Origin: Symsagittifera roscoffensis
Lineage: Eukaryota; Xenacoelomorpha; Acoela; Convolutidae
DNA length: 64,000 nt
Direction: 5' to 3'
NCBI RefSeq assembly: GCF_963678635.1
Contig: NC_087063.1
Location: 68,862,727-68,926,726 of the forward strand
The notes beneath the pieces were generated by a model. The model had not been told where the DNA came from. It ran no database searches and was given only the letters and a program-made list of their open reading frames with translations. Below, piece by piece: positions 1-8,918 of this stretch. A program made the position numbers and the translations under genes. Position 1 is the stretch's first letter. Every line of letters begins with the position of its first letter.

Positions 1-1044
1 GATGTTAGCTTTCTCCAATTACTTAAAAGTTATCTTTCTGGACGCTTTCAACGTGTGCGAATCAATGGTGTGCTCTCTGATTTTGTGAGCATTATGAGTG
101 GTGTCCCGCAAGGTAGTATTCTGGGGCCGTTATTGTTCTTGTTATTTGTGAACGATCTTCCTGATTATCTCTTATCCAAGCCATCCCTCTTTGCTGATGA
201 TCTGAAATGCTGCAGTACCTCTGTTCCCGTACTTCAACGCGATCTAGATGCTGTTATCAATTGGTGTGGCGAAAATTCTCTCGATTTACATCCTGACAAA
301 TGTAAAGTCCTGAAGTTTTTTAACCACAGCTCTGAAAACCCAGATCTCTATATTGGTGATCACAAAATCGATGAATCTTTAGACGTCAAAGATCTTGGGA
401 TCATTTTCAGTTCTGATTTATCGTGGTCGCACCATGTTTCTGAAAAGTTATTCAAGTGCAACAAAGTGTACTTTATGTTAAAGCGAAATGTTCCGAGCAG
501 TACTCCGAGACAAACGAAGGTTCGGCTCTACAAAGCATGTATTCTATCTGTGCTTACTTATGGTTCTTCTATCTGGATACCTAACAAGACCGACTTATCC
601 AAGCTCGAAGCTTTCAACAGAAGATGTGTGAGATGGATCGGTCTGTCAGGTGATTATAAAACGTCACTGATAAAGTTAGGAATCTATCCTCTGCCATATC
701 ATATTGAAATCTCAAATCTTCTGTTTTTCCATAAACTGTTTCAGGACAAGTACGATTTAAACCCCTTAGATTTTGTTGATATAAATCACCCATCTGTATC
801 ATTACGGAGTGTTGATATATACTCTTTCAAATTAAAGAAGCGAAAATACGAGAAGACAAAGTCCTTTTATTTTGACCGTATTCCTAGACTATTGAATTTC
901 ATGAAGCTTGATGTCCGTCTATCATTCCCCCGGTACAAGCGTGAAGTTATGAAGTTCTATGATACGAAGCTACGTCAAACATTCGAAGAAAACATTCCGT
1001 GTACTTGGTATGGAAAGTGCTGCTGTACCTTCTGCCGGTCATAG
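1..1044 (+). CDS. LINE reverse transcriptase, C-terminal part (5' end outside window)
   Basis: The frame is open from base 1, so the apparent GTG start at 55 is internal. Visible RT motifs are a PQGSILGPLLF block and an FADD catalytic box (a YADD variant). They are followed by the thumb region and the LTYGSSIW segment typical of jockey/CR1-type non-LTR elements. The C-terminus is Cys-rich (GKCCCTFC). In the family this protein reverse-transcribes element RNA at the nicked target. No stop or frameshift is visible in the retained part. The exact clade is not settled from sequence alone. The N-terminal endonuclease and RT fingers lie outside the window, so activity of the whole element cannot be judged. 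Confidence 0.85.
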   Translation, partial: DVSFLQLLKSYLSGRFQRVRINGVLSDFVSIMSGVPQGSILGPLLFLLFVNDLPDYLLSKPSLFADDLKCCSTSVPVLQRDLDAVINWCGENSLDLHPDKCKVLKFFNHSSENPDLYIGDHKIDESLDVKDLGIIFSSDLSWSHHVSEKLFKCNKVYFMLKRNVPSSTPRQTKVRLYKACILSVLTYGSSIWIPNKTDLSKLEAFNRRCVRWIGLSGDYKTSLIKLGIYPLPYHIEISNLLFFHKLFQDKYDLNPLDFVDINHPSVSLRSVDIYSFKLKKRKYEKTKSFYFDRIPRLLNFMKLDVRLSFPRYKREVMKFYDTKLRQTFEENIPCTWYGKCCCTFCRS

Positions 1045-1156
1045 TTTATTTTATATATTTATATTTTTTTTGTTTTATGTTTGCATTTCATTATTTGTGA
1101 TTGTAAACTCCCCACGGGGTAAATTAAGCCTTCCTCTCTCTCTCTCTCTCATATAG
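1045..1156 (+). other. LINE 3' tail with CT microsatellite
   Basis: This T-rich 3' untranslated stretch directly follows the RT stop codon and ends in a (CT)n run at 1134-1150. Short simple-repeat tails at the 3' end are common in CR1-like LINEs. It probably marks the element's 3' boundary. Confidence 0.5.
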
Positions 1157-1341
1157 AAAAATCCTTCAAGCTCGTATTTCAAACCTCTTTATGCAAGGGA
1201 ATCTTCCTTTTGATCAGGAAAGCCAGTGAAATCAAACCAATCAACAATGAGCACACCAAAGCCGACATCTCACTTTACCGAATCATAAGCTTTCTGCCAA
1301 AAATCTTGAAAAACTACTCAAATCATTGCAAGATACATTTC

Positions 1342-1416
1342 CTTTTGTAAGGCCTTTGACAGAGTCTGCCACCGTAAACTAGAAAAGAAAATTGAAAATT
1401 GTAACAGTCGCCTACT
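1342..1416 (+). pseudogene. Short reverse-transcriptase fragment abutting the LTR
   Basis: One frame reads FCKAFDRVCHRKL followed by KKIENC, resembling the RT palm motif in which an Asp lies near KAFD. It stops exactly at the LTR edge at 1417. The upstream 1157-1341 is unassigned AT-rich DNA. This is probably the remnant into which the giant element inserted. Too short to assign to a clade. Confidence 0.35.
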
Positions 1417-2301
1417 TGTAACATTCGCCCAAATATCACACAGCGACGGAGCGTAGAAAAAGTTCCTATTAACGACTGGCAGGCGTCAGTTACCTTAATT
1501 CTACTCGTTTTTCACCGTCTCGACCTTGCCAGTTGATTTTCTGGTCTGTCTAGGGCAAAGTAAAAAGTTACCATTTTTAGGCCATCAGTCAAACGACTTT
1601 TGATCAGCTTTCGTTTGCATGCGAACACAACCACATAGCTGAGTCTCGGATCCTCAGACTACGTGATTGTCATTAAAAACACGGCTCGAACAACCTATTT
1701 TTATATGTTTTTGTGTGACAGTTCTATATTAAATCCATTGGAGATGGATTGACCCTTTCCTTTTTCTATCTTCTCATGCTCTGAAATATCAAATAATATC
1801 GGTGTTCAATTAATATCTAGGACATTACAGCAGCTGTTATAGTTAGTTTACCCAGTCCCTTCACATATAACAGTCTCTGGGGGACCAAGCCTCCGCTCCC
1901 GTGATTTTCTTGAGATAACACTCTTATCTCCTATATTTCGTGTCCCGGGAGGGTTCCGTGGTATTTCTCCTCCCCCCACTGAAGCCTCCGTCTCCACAAA
2001 TATCTGTCACTAAGGTCCTTATCGTGTGTTATTGCCACGATAAGAGGCTCCGTAATTTTTCTGTCTCTGATACAACTGTTCTTCACAATTTCTATCATGG
2101 TTCTGATTTTCGTCTTTTTATTCAAGATGGCCGTCTTTTCTCTATTTCTCAGAAATGTTCTTCTTCCGATCTAAATTTTAAAAATAAAAATTCTAGAACA
2201 TTCTGACCCTCCGTCGCAACACTTTTTTGTTCATAAGGCCTTTAGTTACTCTTTTTTCTGTCGCGGGAAGGTCGTGCTGTGTCATCCGGCAGAATGGCAC
2301 A
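1417..2301 (-). repeat. 3' LTR of giant element
   Basis: 885 bp, starting TGTAACATTC and ending AATGGCACA on plus. It is the partner of 24824-25708 at about 96% identity by eye, with two or three 1-bp indels. On the minus strand an AATAAA hexamer lies near 2112-2117 (TTTATT on plus). The other LTR carries a substituted version at that place, so the 3' copy has the better polyadenylation signal. It also contains one GGAGGGT (1948-1954) and one ACCCTCC (2206-2212), the motif that is dense in the leader. Confidence 0.92.
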
Positions 2302-2316
2302 TACTCCCCGAACAAA
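2302..2316 (-). other. Polypurine-tract candidate
   Basis: Read on minus, the bases immediately before the 3' LTR are TTTGTTCGGGGAGTA. This short purine-rich stretch is in the position expected for the plus-strand primer of reverse transcription. An almost identical 11-mer, TGTCCGGGGAG, recurs in ORF2 and four times in pol. Confidence 0.5.
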
Positions 2317-3055
2317 TCTCCATCAATGTCCCCATTGATCGCATAATACCGGGTTATCGTCAAGTAGTTATCCAGTCTTCTGTAACCAATCTTACAAATC
2401 GCATAAGAAATTGAAATCTATCTAATCCACCTCAACTCACTACGTGTTCATAAATGGCATCGTACTACATCTCACTGCCTTTCAACATTTTCACAAAATT
2501 TGCACCATGAGGAGTGTCCTAGATAAAATTTCTTTTCTGACTACTTACATCGTCTTGTTATAAAACTTCTTTTCGCTTCTGATTAAAAAGTGGGACGTGG
2601 CACGGCCACGCACCCGTTAAAATTAACTTAACTTCACTCACCAAGTATAATTAGTCATTTATGCGGTCCTTTCAATATTAAAACTGAGAAACTCTGTGGC
2701 TAGGAAGGTTATTGAGTTACCCACCCTTCTCGAGCGAGTTTACTCAAACTTACCATGTCGCCACACAGTGAATTTGTGTCTTACACAGGTTAAAAACTTC
2801 AGTCGTGAATAAATAGGTAAATATACTCACCTATGTTCCTTATATACATACATAGATAGTAGTAACTAAAATCAACAATTTCAACAATTTTAACAATTGC
2901 AACAATTTTCAAAGTTTGGTCTGACCAAACTAAATCAAAACAAAAAGTTTAACAAGTTCAATAATCAAAACTTGGTTGATTTGTTCAAGTTTTTACACAC
3001 AAAGACAATCAAGTTTTCTCTCCTTCTCTTCTCTTCTTTGGTCATCTTCACTCCA
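2317..3055 (-). other. 3' untranslated region of giant element
   Basis: About 740 bp between the ORF7 stop and the polypurine tract. I see no ORF. Bases 2870-2910 hold four short AACAATTT-type repeats. Bases 2302-2343 resemble 12853-12895 in ORF2 at roughly 85% by eye. Confidence 0.5.
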
Positions 3056-4498
3056 TCATTTCTCCATCCTGATGTTCAGCGTCACTGTCTTCCAGAAATT
3101 CTCTAAGATGTCCAGAGAGTTGCGGGCCGTGCCCCAACCCTCCTGTTCCAACAGCCTCGGTTTGCAACAAGGTAGCAAGTCCACATTCACCTTCTGCTCC
3201 CGGTTCCTGCAAAAGCTGTTGTGAAGACATAGGCTCACGTTTCGTTCTAGGTCAGCTCTTAAGACCTCTTTCTTCTCATCTTCAGTAACACAAGGCGCTC
3301 CAGCTACTCGCTTCACCGCCGTGGTGACCGCGTTTCTATGCGTCAGGAAAGCTCTCTTATAGGCTCCTGGTCCTATGTCTAGCTGGAAAGATTGATAGGC
3401 TTCCGTGTTCCTTGACATGTGACGCTTCGCGCGTTCATACATCCAAGATGTCATCACTGCACGGAACCAAGGCATCAATCTTTGCCTTGACCATATTCTT
3501 TCGATGGCTTTAGGTATTCTCAGAACCTTGCAGGTGGTTCTGAAAAGATCCAATTCACTACTCATTTTTACGTTACTCAGCTGTTCAGGAGTCGGCACGG
3601 CCGTCTCCTGCTCACTTGTGTCCGCATAAGCCTCCAACCATCTCACTGCTAGCACGGCGCTAACCACCACGATTGACACTGGTTGATTCTGATCGGGCAA
3701 CCCCGTGGAGTACAACTCCTCCACGTCCCATACTAGGATCAGATTCCCGCGTTTGGGGTACCACAACGTCTGCGCCAGGCAGTGGCAAGGATACTCCCCA
3801 TGGGTTCTCACTATGTTCCTTCGGGTCCGATACCCTGAGGCTCCTAGCAACGGTTCCACTTCCATCAGAATTCTATGTAAATCGTCTTTCTCTTCTATGG
3901 TGGGGAATTCAGTGGGTAACGCTCCACTCGCTTTCTGCTTCTGGAACTCACTCACGTTGCCTTCGTTCAGTCTCATGAACTCTTCACCCACAACATCTTG
4001 CAACTCGCCTTCGGATCTCTTCGGGACCGCCCGAAAGATCTTTGCCAACAAGTCATATGACCTTTCTGACATTCTGGCCAACCTTACGCATTTTGGCACA
4101 GAGAAAAGTTGGTCAACCAACACCTGTTGCGTCCTCGCATCCATCACCACCATGTGCGTAGGATACTTGCTATTACAGTATGGCGCGGAGCTTGAACCCA
4201 CCATATATTTTGAACCAGTAGGTCTGTGATAGGCTTCACTATCCTTCAGATTCATTTCATTCTCTAGGGCCTCTCGCCAGCCTCCAATCTTTTGCGCTGT
4301 CTGTAATGCTCCAGGGAATATTTCCACGCTGAGGGACGTCACTAGCTCATGGGCACGCTCCAAGCGCTCGAGCGATTCTATCGAACTCGTCATGCTACAA
4401 AATCCCAGGGCTGTGATCAGGTTTACGTCCGTCACCCCATGGCAGTCTGCGACCAACTCCATGGCACTCTTATCTGACATGCTTAATCTTCCATACAA
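3056..4498 (-). CDS. ORF7, unknown protein of giant element
   Basis: 480 codons, open directly after the TGA that ends ORF6 and in the same frame. The first codon is TTG; the first ATG comes seven codons after the TGA. No family is recognised. It is a mixed-charge globular-looking sequence with a Cys/His-containing stretch near the middle (EYPCHC), a basic Arg-rich region near residues 330-370 and a Cys-rich C-terminal part (CLHNSFC, LLPCC). No signal peptide or membrane segment is visible, so it does not look like an envelope protein. Its position suggests it is the C-terminal portion of a protein begun in ORF6, or is made by reinitiation. Function unknown. Confidence 0.6.
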   Translation of the reverse strand: MYGRLSMSDKSAMELVADCHGVTDVNLITALGFCSMTSSIESLERLERAHELVTSLSVEIFPGALQTAQKIGGWREALENEMNLKDSEAYHRPTGSKYMVGSSSAPYCNSKYPTHMVVMDARTQQVLVDQLFSVPKCVRLARMSERSYDLLAKIFRAVPKRSEGELQDVVGEEFMRLNEGNVSEFQKQKASGALPTEFPTIEEKDDLHRILMEVEPLLGASGYRTRRNIVRTHGEYPCHCLAQTLWYPKRGNLILVWDVEELYSTGLPDQNQPVSIVVVSAVLAVRWLEAYADTSEQETAVPTPEQLSNVKMSSELDLFRTTCKVLRIPKAIERIWSRQRLMPWFRAVMTSWMYERAKRHMSRNTEAYQSFQLDIGPGAYKRAFLTHRNAVTTAVKRVAGAPCVTEDEKKEVLRADLERNVSLCLHNSFCRNREQKVNVDLLPCCKPRLLEQEGWGTARNSLDILENFWKTVTLNIRMEK

Positions 4499-7150
4499 TC
4501 ATGCCAGTTGTCGATGCTGCTCGCTCAGCGTAATCAAGCAGTGTCCCATGTTACAAACATGTCCTTCCATCGCACTGTGTTGAGCCAAGCATGTGCCTTG
4601 CTTCAACCAATTACTCGATGTACCTTCCTCGGACAGCTCCGTGGACGGGTTGCTCTTCTTCTTCGTCAACCTCATGGCCAGCAGGTGATGTATCATGGCC
4701 AGATCATGTAAACTCGCATCATCATCCCTTTCCAACATGACATCCGCGGTCATGTCCCAGATTAAGCCTGCGTTAGGATGGGGACACCAGGAAGGCTCCA
4801 TGAGTTCCCACATCACTACTAGACTGGTTTTCAAGGGACCGTCCCAAGAACCACAATCAAAACTCACTTGCCCTTTTAGCTCGGGAATCGAGGGTTCGAC
4901 CACTCGTTCTTCCAAAATAATTCCCAGCTTGGGTTGTTCCACCATCAGCATTCCGATTTCCTTAATTCGTTCAACCCAGAAGTTGAGCACTGTGACTTGC
5001 TCGTAGTCGAAGTATGCTTCCCTGGCTTCCTCGTTCACGAAGGGATTATACGCCATCCCTGGTATGCCAGACACGTATTGGAACGACTTCAGTCTCCCTA
5101 GTGTTGCAAATTCTTTTTGTCCTCTGACCGCTTCAATCAAGTCTCGGCTCACTTTCAATTCTTTGTTGGAGTATCTTCTCACCTCTTCCAACTTGCGATA
5201 GCTTTCCATATCATTCGACTCCTTGCTTGGCATGGTCAATGGCATGTCCTGATATAGCTCTAGGAGTGCCCTAAGGAAGTTCCTTTCGCAATCAACTCCC
5301 TTTTGCCGAATGATCTTTATACATTCTCCCAACACAGGAGTGGGGATGCGATCCACCACGAACCTGACAAAGCAAAGGGCATCCTTTCGCTTAGCCCATG
5401 CTATCGCTGAATCGTCTTTTGAGATCAATGCTCGCAGAGCTTCCATCAATTCTAGCTCCTGTTCCCGTGACTTCGAGTCATTACTGGCTTCATACTCCGC
5501 CTTTTTGATGCCCATCAAGCACCAAGCCAGTCGTACTTGCAGATCAGTTCTCACGCAAGGATGAGCCAGGTATGCTGCTACAGTCGCAGGTGCATTCATC
5601 GTCTCATCGAAGTATTTCTGGAGGGCCGCCCTCCAAGAAATCTCTAGCAGTTTTTCCAATCCAATTTCGTTCGCTTCTGATGACATTACTGTGCCATACT
5701 CTTTTCGATTGAAGTTAGAGTTCTCCGTAAGCCCCTTCAAATATTCTTGCATGGCTCTCTTCTCGCTCCAAGCCATCAGGTGCCCTCTCGCGGAGTTCCT
5801 CGCTTTCAACATCTCCACATAACCCCCTGCCGGATCTCCCATGTGGACCGATTCCGGCACAGTTATTCGACTGTACTCGACCACGTCGAGTTGTCCTTCC
5901 AGTTTCAACTTGGCCATGTTGATTCGCGAGGGCCTGTAATCTTCAAGTCCTCCAGATCCACATTGACTGATTACTTCCATTTCTAACTTAGTGTCTGCCA
6001 GGGTTCGCGCCGTCTTCTTCGACCTTGTGGCGGTTACGGTCTGACCTGCCAAGAGCATAGGGGGTATCAGATTCTCTTTTTCTCCCCCTGTCAGCGTTGT
6101 ACTATCTCCCTGCCCGCTCTCGCCTGAACGACCTGCGCTCGTTAAAGAGGTCACCACTGCGTTGGCTCTTGACTTCACCACTCTCGGGTTCATGGCTCGA
6201 CTTCCTGTCTTCCCTTTTAGTCGCTTCAGCCCTTTCTTGGCTCGTCTGGCAGGTAATTTCTTTGCAACATTCTGATCATCGGCACTGTCTTCTGTTACTG
6301 ACTCGGTCAGAACATCCGACTCCATGGAGCTCACTATTTTTTCCAGGACCTCACGCATGATGGGTTGGTTTAATCCCACCTTCATTATGGACTGCGTCCC
6401 ATATCGCCTTATCACGTCCCAAGATTTCTCCATGAAGTTTACTCGGCTCCAGATTGCTCCTGTCTTGCCTTCCAACTCCATTTGATATCTTTCCCATTCT
6501 TCTTCTGGTAATGTGCTGAGGAACGATATCTTCATTGACTCTTCGATTTTCCTCCTCCTTGGTGATTCATAAAGCAGTTTCTGCGGATCCCTGCTTCGGC
6601 ACTCTCTAGCCTGGCTTATTGGGTCTATCGGAGATAGATCGGCTGACGCCTCCTTTGTAGGAGACATGAAGGACGATGGTGCCATTAACAATAAACTCCC
6701 ATCGACTTCCCCATCGTCATCTTCACTGAACCGGTACTCTAGCAAGTCCCTTTCCAACGCTCCTAGATCGGTCTCTCCCGGTTTCTCCGTCTTACTTCCG
6801 GTCTCATCATCGTTATCGTCCTGATCCATTAATTCATCATCGTCCGCATCAGGTCTCGGCCTAGGTCCCGAGGGTCCTTGTCGTGCGTCTGCGCCCGAAT
6901 CCGGCCGAGCCGGTACGGCCATGTCTCCTGCATGATAAAACAATTCTTCATCGACCAGGAACTCAACCAACTCCTCGCCGTGTGGGGCCAGGTCTTCTAT
7001 CGTTATATATGAGCCTCCTCTGCTCTCTCTTGCCACCTCCTGCATCACTACCTTCGCTTCTCCTGACCACTTCAGTCTCGATAAGTCATCCGCGGAAGAA
7101 TACACTTCGTTCCACGTTTCAGCTGATGAAGCGCGGCTCCATCCCTCCAC
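4499..7150 (-). CDS. ORF6, unknown large protein of giant element
   Basis: 883 codons from a GTG at 7150; the first ATG is at 7045. It overlaps the end of ORF5 by 32 nt in the +1 frame. The N-terminal third has a strongly acidic low-complexity stretch (DADDDELMDQDDNDDE). It is followed by a basic cluster, KKLPARRAKKGLKRLKGK at about residues 258-277 counted from the ATG, which looks like a nuclear localisation signal. The C-terminal two thirds are helical and globular with no recognised domain. It ends at a TGA with ORF7 continuing in frame. No membrane segment is seen. A nuclear role is inferred only from the basic cluster; I do not recognise the family. Confidence 0.65.
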   Translation of the reverse strand: MEGWSRASSAETWNEVYSSADDLSRLKWSGEAKVVMQEVARESRGGSYITIEDLAPHGEELVEFLVDEELFYHAGDMAVPARPDSGADARQGPSGPRPRPDADDDELMDQDDNDDETGSKTEKPGETDLGALERDLLEYRFSEDDDGEVDGSLLLMAPSSFMSPTKEASADLSPIDPISQARECRSRDPQKLLYESPRRRKIEESMKISFLSTLPEEEWERYQMELEGKTGAIWSRVNFMEKSWDVIRRYGTQSIMKVGLNQPIMREVLEKIVSSMESDVLTESVTEDSADDQNVAKKLPARRAKKGLKRLKGKTGSRAMNPRVVKSRANAVVTSLTSAGRSGESGQGDSTTLTGGEKENLIPPMLLAGQTVTATRSKKTARTLADTKLEMEVISQCGSGGLEDYRPSRINMAKLKLEGQLDVVEYSRITVPESVHMGDPAGGYVEMLKARNSARGHLMAWSEKRAMQEYLKGLTENSNFNRKEYGTVMSSEANEIGLEKLLEISWRAALQKYFDETMNAPATVAAYLAHPCVRTDLQVRLAWCLMGIKKAEYEASNDSKSREQELELMEALRALISKDDSAIAWAKRKDALCFVRFVVDRIPTPVLGECIKIIRQKGVDCERNFLRALLELYQDMPLTMPSKESNDMESYRKLEEVRRYSNKELKVSRDLIEAVRGQKEFATLGRLKSFQYVSGIPGMAYNPFVNEEAREAYFDYEQVTVLNFWVERIKEIGMLMVEQPKLGIILEERVVEPSIPELKGQVSFDCGSWDGPLKTSLVVMWELMEPSWCPHPNAGLIWDMTADVMLERDDDASLHDLAMIHHLLAMRLTKKKSNPSTELSEEGTSSNWLKQGTCLAQHSAMEGHVCNMGHCLITLSEQHRQLA

Positions 7151-8918
7151 TCCACTTCAGCATTCTCTTCTCCGCGTCACGAGCTGCTCCGATACGAGGG
7201 GCAATGATGGGAGATGTGACTCCCAACAACATCCTCCTTATCGGTGGATATCGATGGCATTGGTCCGGCAGCGGCCTGGACCCAGGAAGCCATGTTTGTT
7301 GATTCTCTTTTGCATGGGCATAGGCTCCCGGCAATTGAGGTACTACCACAGCCTCTCCTGTATCTTTCACCACTGGTCTCAGATTCCAGAGTTTTGGGTT
7401 AAACTGGATGTGGGACAGATCCTCACGGCCCATTCGACACTTGAAGTGGTTGTTGAAGTCCATCAACACCCAACCTGGCTCTGCTATTCTCCCGAACAGC
7501 CTATCATCGCTAGCCAGCTTTCTCAGTTCACTCTGCTCTACCCAATTCAGCACGGAACAATCCACTACTGAGACCAGGTTGACGTACAACACTGAATTCC
7601 TGTACGCTTTAACTTGCACATCGGGGAACGCAAAAGACATCACCGGTCCATACACCACTGTGACAAATTCCCTCAGTCCGTGGACCAGAGCCAACGGATC
7701 AATCCGCATCATGACAGCTAAGTCTGTTAGTAAGGGCATGCCACAATACTGTTTGCATTCGCTTGCGTTCGTCGCCACTTTGTCCTCTCCTGTGACGCTT
7801 CTGTTCTGTTGCAGGAGGTATTGAAGTAGGAGAGTCCTCCAGTCTTTCATCTTCTTGAGCGAGGCAGTTTCCAACTGTGCATTGAACTCACGACTGGGTC
7901 CCTGTAGTTGTTCAGGGTAACGCAATAGCACAAGCAAGTCTCCCAGTCGACCATAGGTCATGGCAATCAGGGTCAGGAGTCCATCCAATCTCAAATCGGC
8001 CAACGCTTGGGTAAAGAGGTTTGCCGGTCCTTTCACAAAGTTTTCATGACCAAATGTCACGTATAAGGCTAGCACCAGGCCAATCGACAACTTCCTGATG
8101 TCTTTGACGAAACTTGCGATCAGGTTCCTAGATGCCCTCGGATAGCACGTCGATAGGAAAGATGGCGTCCATCCCACTCCCATTCCAAACAAGATAGCAT
8201 CCGATCGTTCGTACTGTGCTTTCGTGGCCAGCACGTCAGCTTGGAACTTGTCCAGCGACATCGTATTTACGTCTTGCATCAGTTTCAACATCTTGCCTCC
8301 AGCCAACTCCCGGGCATTAAGTAGATTCTTCAGATACGCGTGTATCTCTTTAATTATTGCCGGCGCATGCTCAAACGCGTCTTCACCCAAGGTGCACAGC
8401 CTCGGTGACAGATACAACCATATGTTGTTGTGTGGCTTTGCCATGAGGTCCTCCTCTGCTGACGTCATGTTCTTTCTGATCATCCTTCCCTGCTCATTCT
8501 CTGCATGATCCATCTGTCTGAACCAGAGATCATCAGCCACCTGTTGTACTAACAGATGATCGTCACCTGCCCCTGGTCTTAGCTTCAATAATCTTGCGAA
8601 GTTGGACAGCTCCAACCCCAGAACTTCATCTAGCACCAACCGAGTTGTGCTACAATCTCTGAGTCCCTGTATGGCATTCGAGATGTCAGCCCAAACGGCG
8701 GGAAGCTCAGATCGGGACGGATAATAATTGTCCGGGTCCACCACTCTGTTTGGGGCAGGAATTATTACGTTAAATATCCCCTCTGCTATCGTCGTGACCA
8801 TCGTGTACACAAATTGAAGGGGTTCAGGCAACGCAGCGTAGCCTGGTGACAATACGAAGATCACCTTCACCACATTCATGGTGAAACGTTGTCTTGCTGC
8901 TGCCTCTACCTCGGCCAT
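7119..8918 (-). CDS. ORF5, begins with the second half of an SGNH-like domain
   Basis: 599 codons. The ATG at 8918 follows the ORF4 TAG with no spacer and in the same frame. The first 90 residues (VVKVIFVLSPGYAALP, then VIIPAPNR, then ELPAVWADI) look like the back half of the second SGNH-like domain whose front half ends ORF4. The TAG therefore sits inside a domain. The remaining ~500 residues form an unrecognised, mostly helical protein. There is no signal peptide and no clear membrane span, which argues against an envelope glycoprotein. ORF6 overlaps its end by 32 nt in another frame. Either ORF4 and ORF5 are one protein broken by a nonsense mutation, or readthrough or reinitiation joins them; the sequence cannot decide. 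Confidence 0.65.
   Translation of the reverse strand: MAEVEAAARQRFTMNVVKVIFVLSPGYAALPEPLQFVYTMVTTIAEGIFNVIIPAPNRVVDPDNYYPSRSELPAVWADISNAIQGLRDCSTTRLVLDEVLGLELSNFARLLKLRPGAGDDHLLVQQVADDLWFRQMDHAENEQGRMIRKNMTSAEEDLMAKPHNNIWLYLSPRLCTLGEDAFEHAPAIIKEIHAYLKNLLNARELAGGKMLKLMQDVNTMSLDKFQADVLATKAQYERSDAILFGMGVGWTPSFLSTCYPRASRNLIASFVKDIRKLSIGLVLALYVTFGHENFVKGPANLFTQALADLRLDGLLTLIAMTYGRLGDLLVLLRYPEQLQGPSREFNAQLETASLKKMKDWRTLLLQYLLQQNRSVTGEDKVATNASECKQYCGMPLLTDLAVMMRIDPLALVHGLREFVTVVYGPVMSFAFPDVQVKAYRNSVLYVNLVSVVDCSVLNWVEQSELRKLASDDRLFGRIAEPGWVLMDFNNHFKCRMGREDLSHIQFNPKLWNLRPVVKDTGEAVVVPQLPGAYAHAKENQQTWLPGSRPLPDQCHRYPPIRRMLLGVTSPIIAPRIGAARDAEKRMLKWSGGMEPRFIS

Noticed and set aside
3056-8918. Envelope glycoprotein in the accessory block (errantivirus-like)
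   Set aside because: No signal peptide, furin-like site, fusion peptide or C-terminal membrane anchor is visible in ORF5, ORF6 or ORF7.
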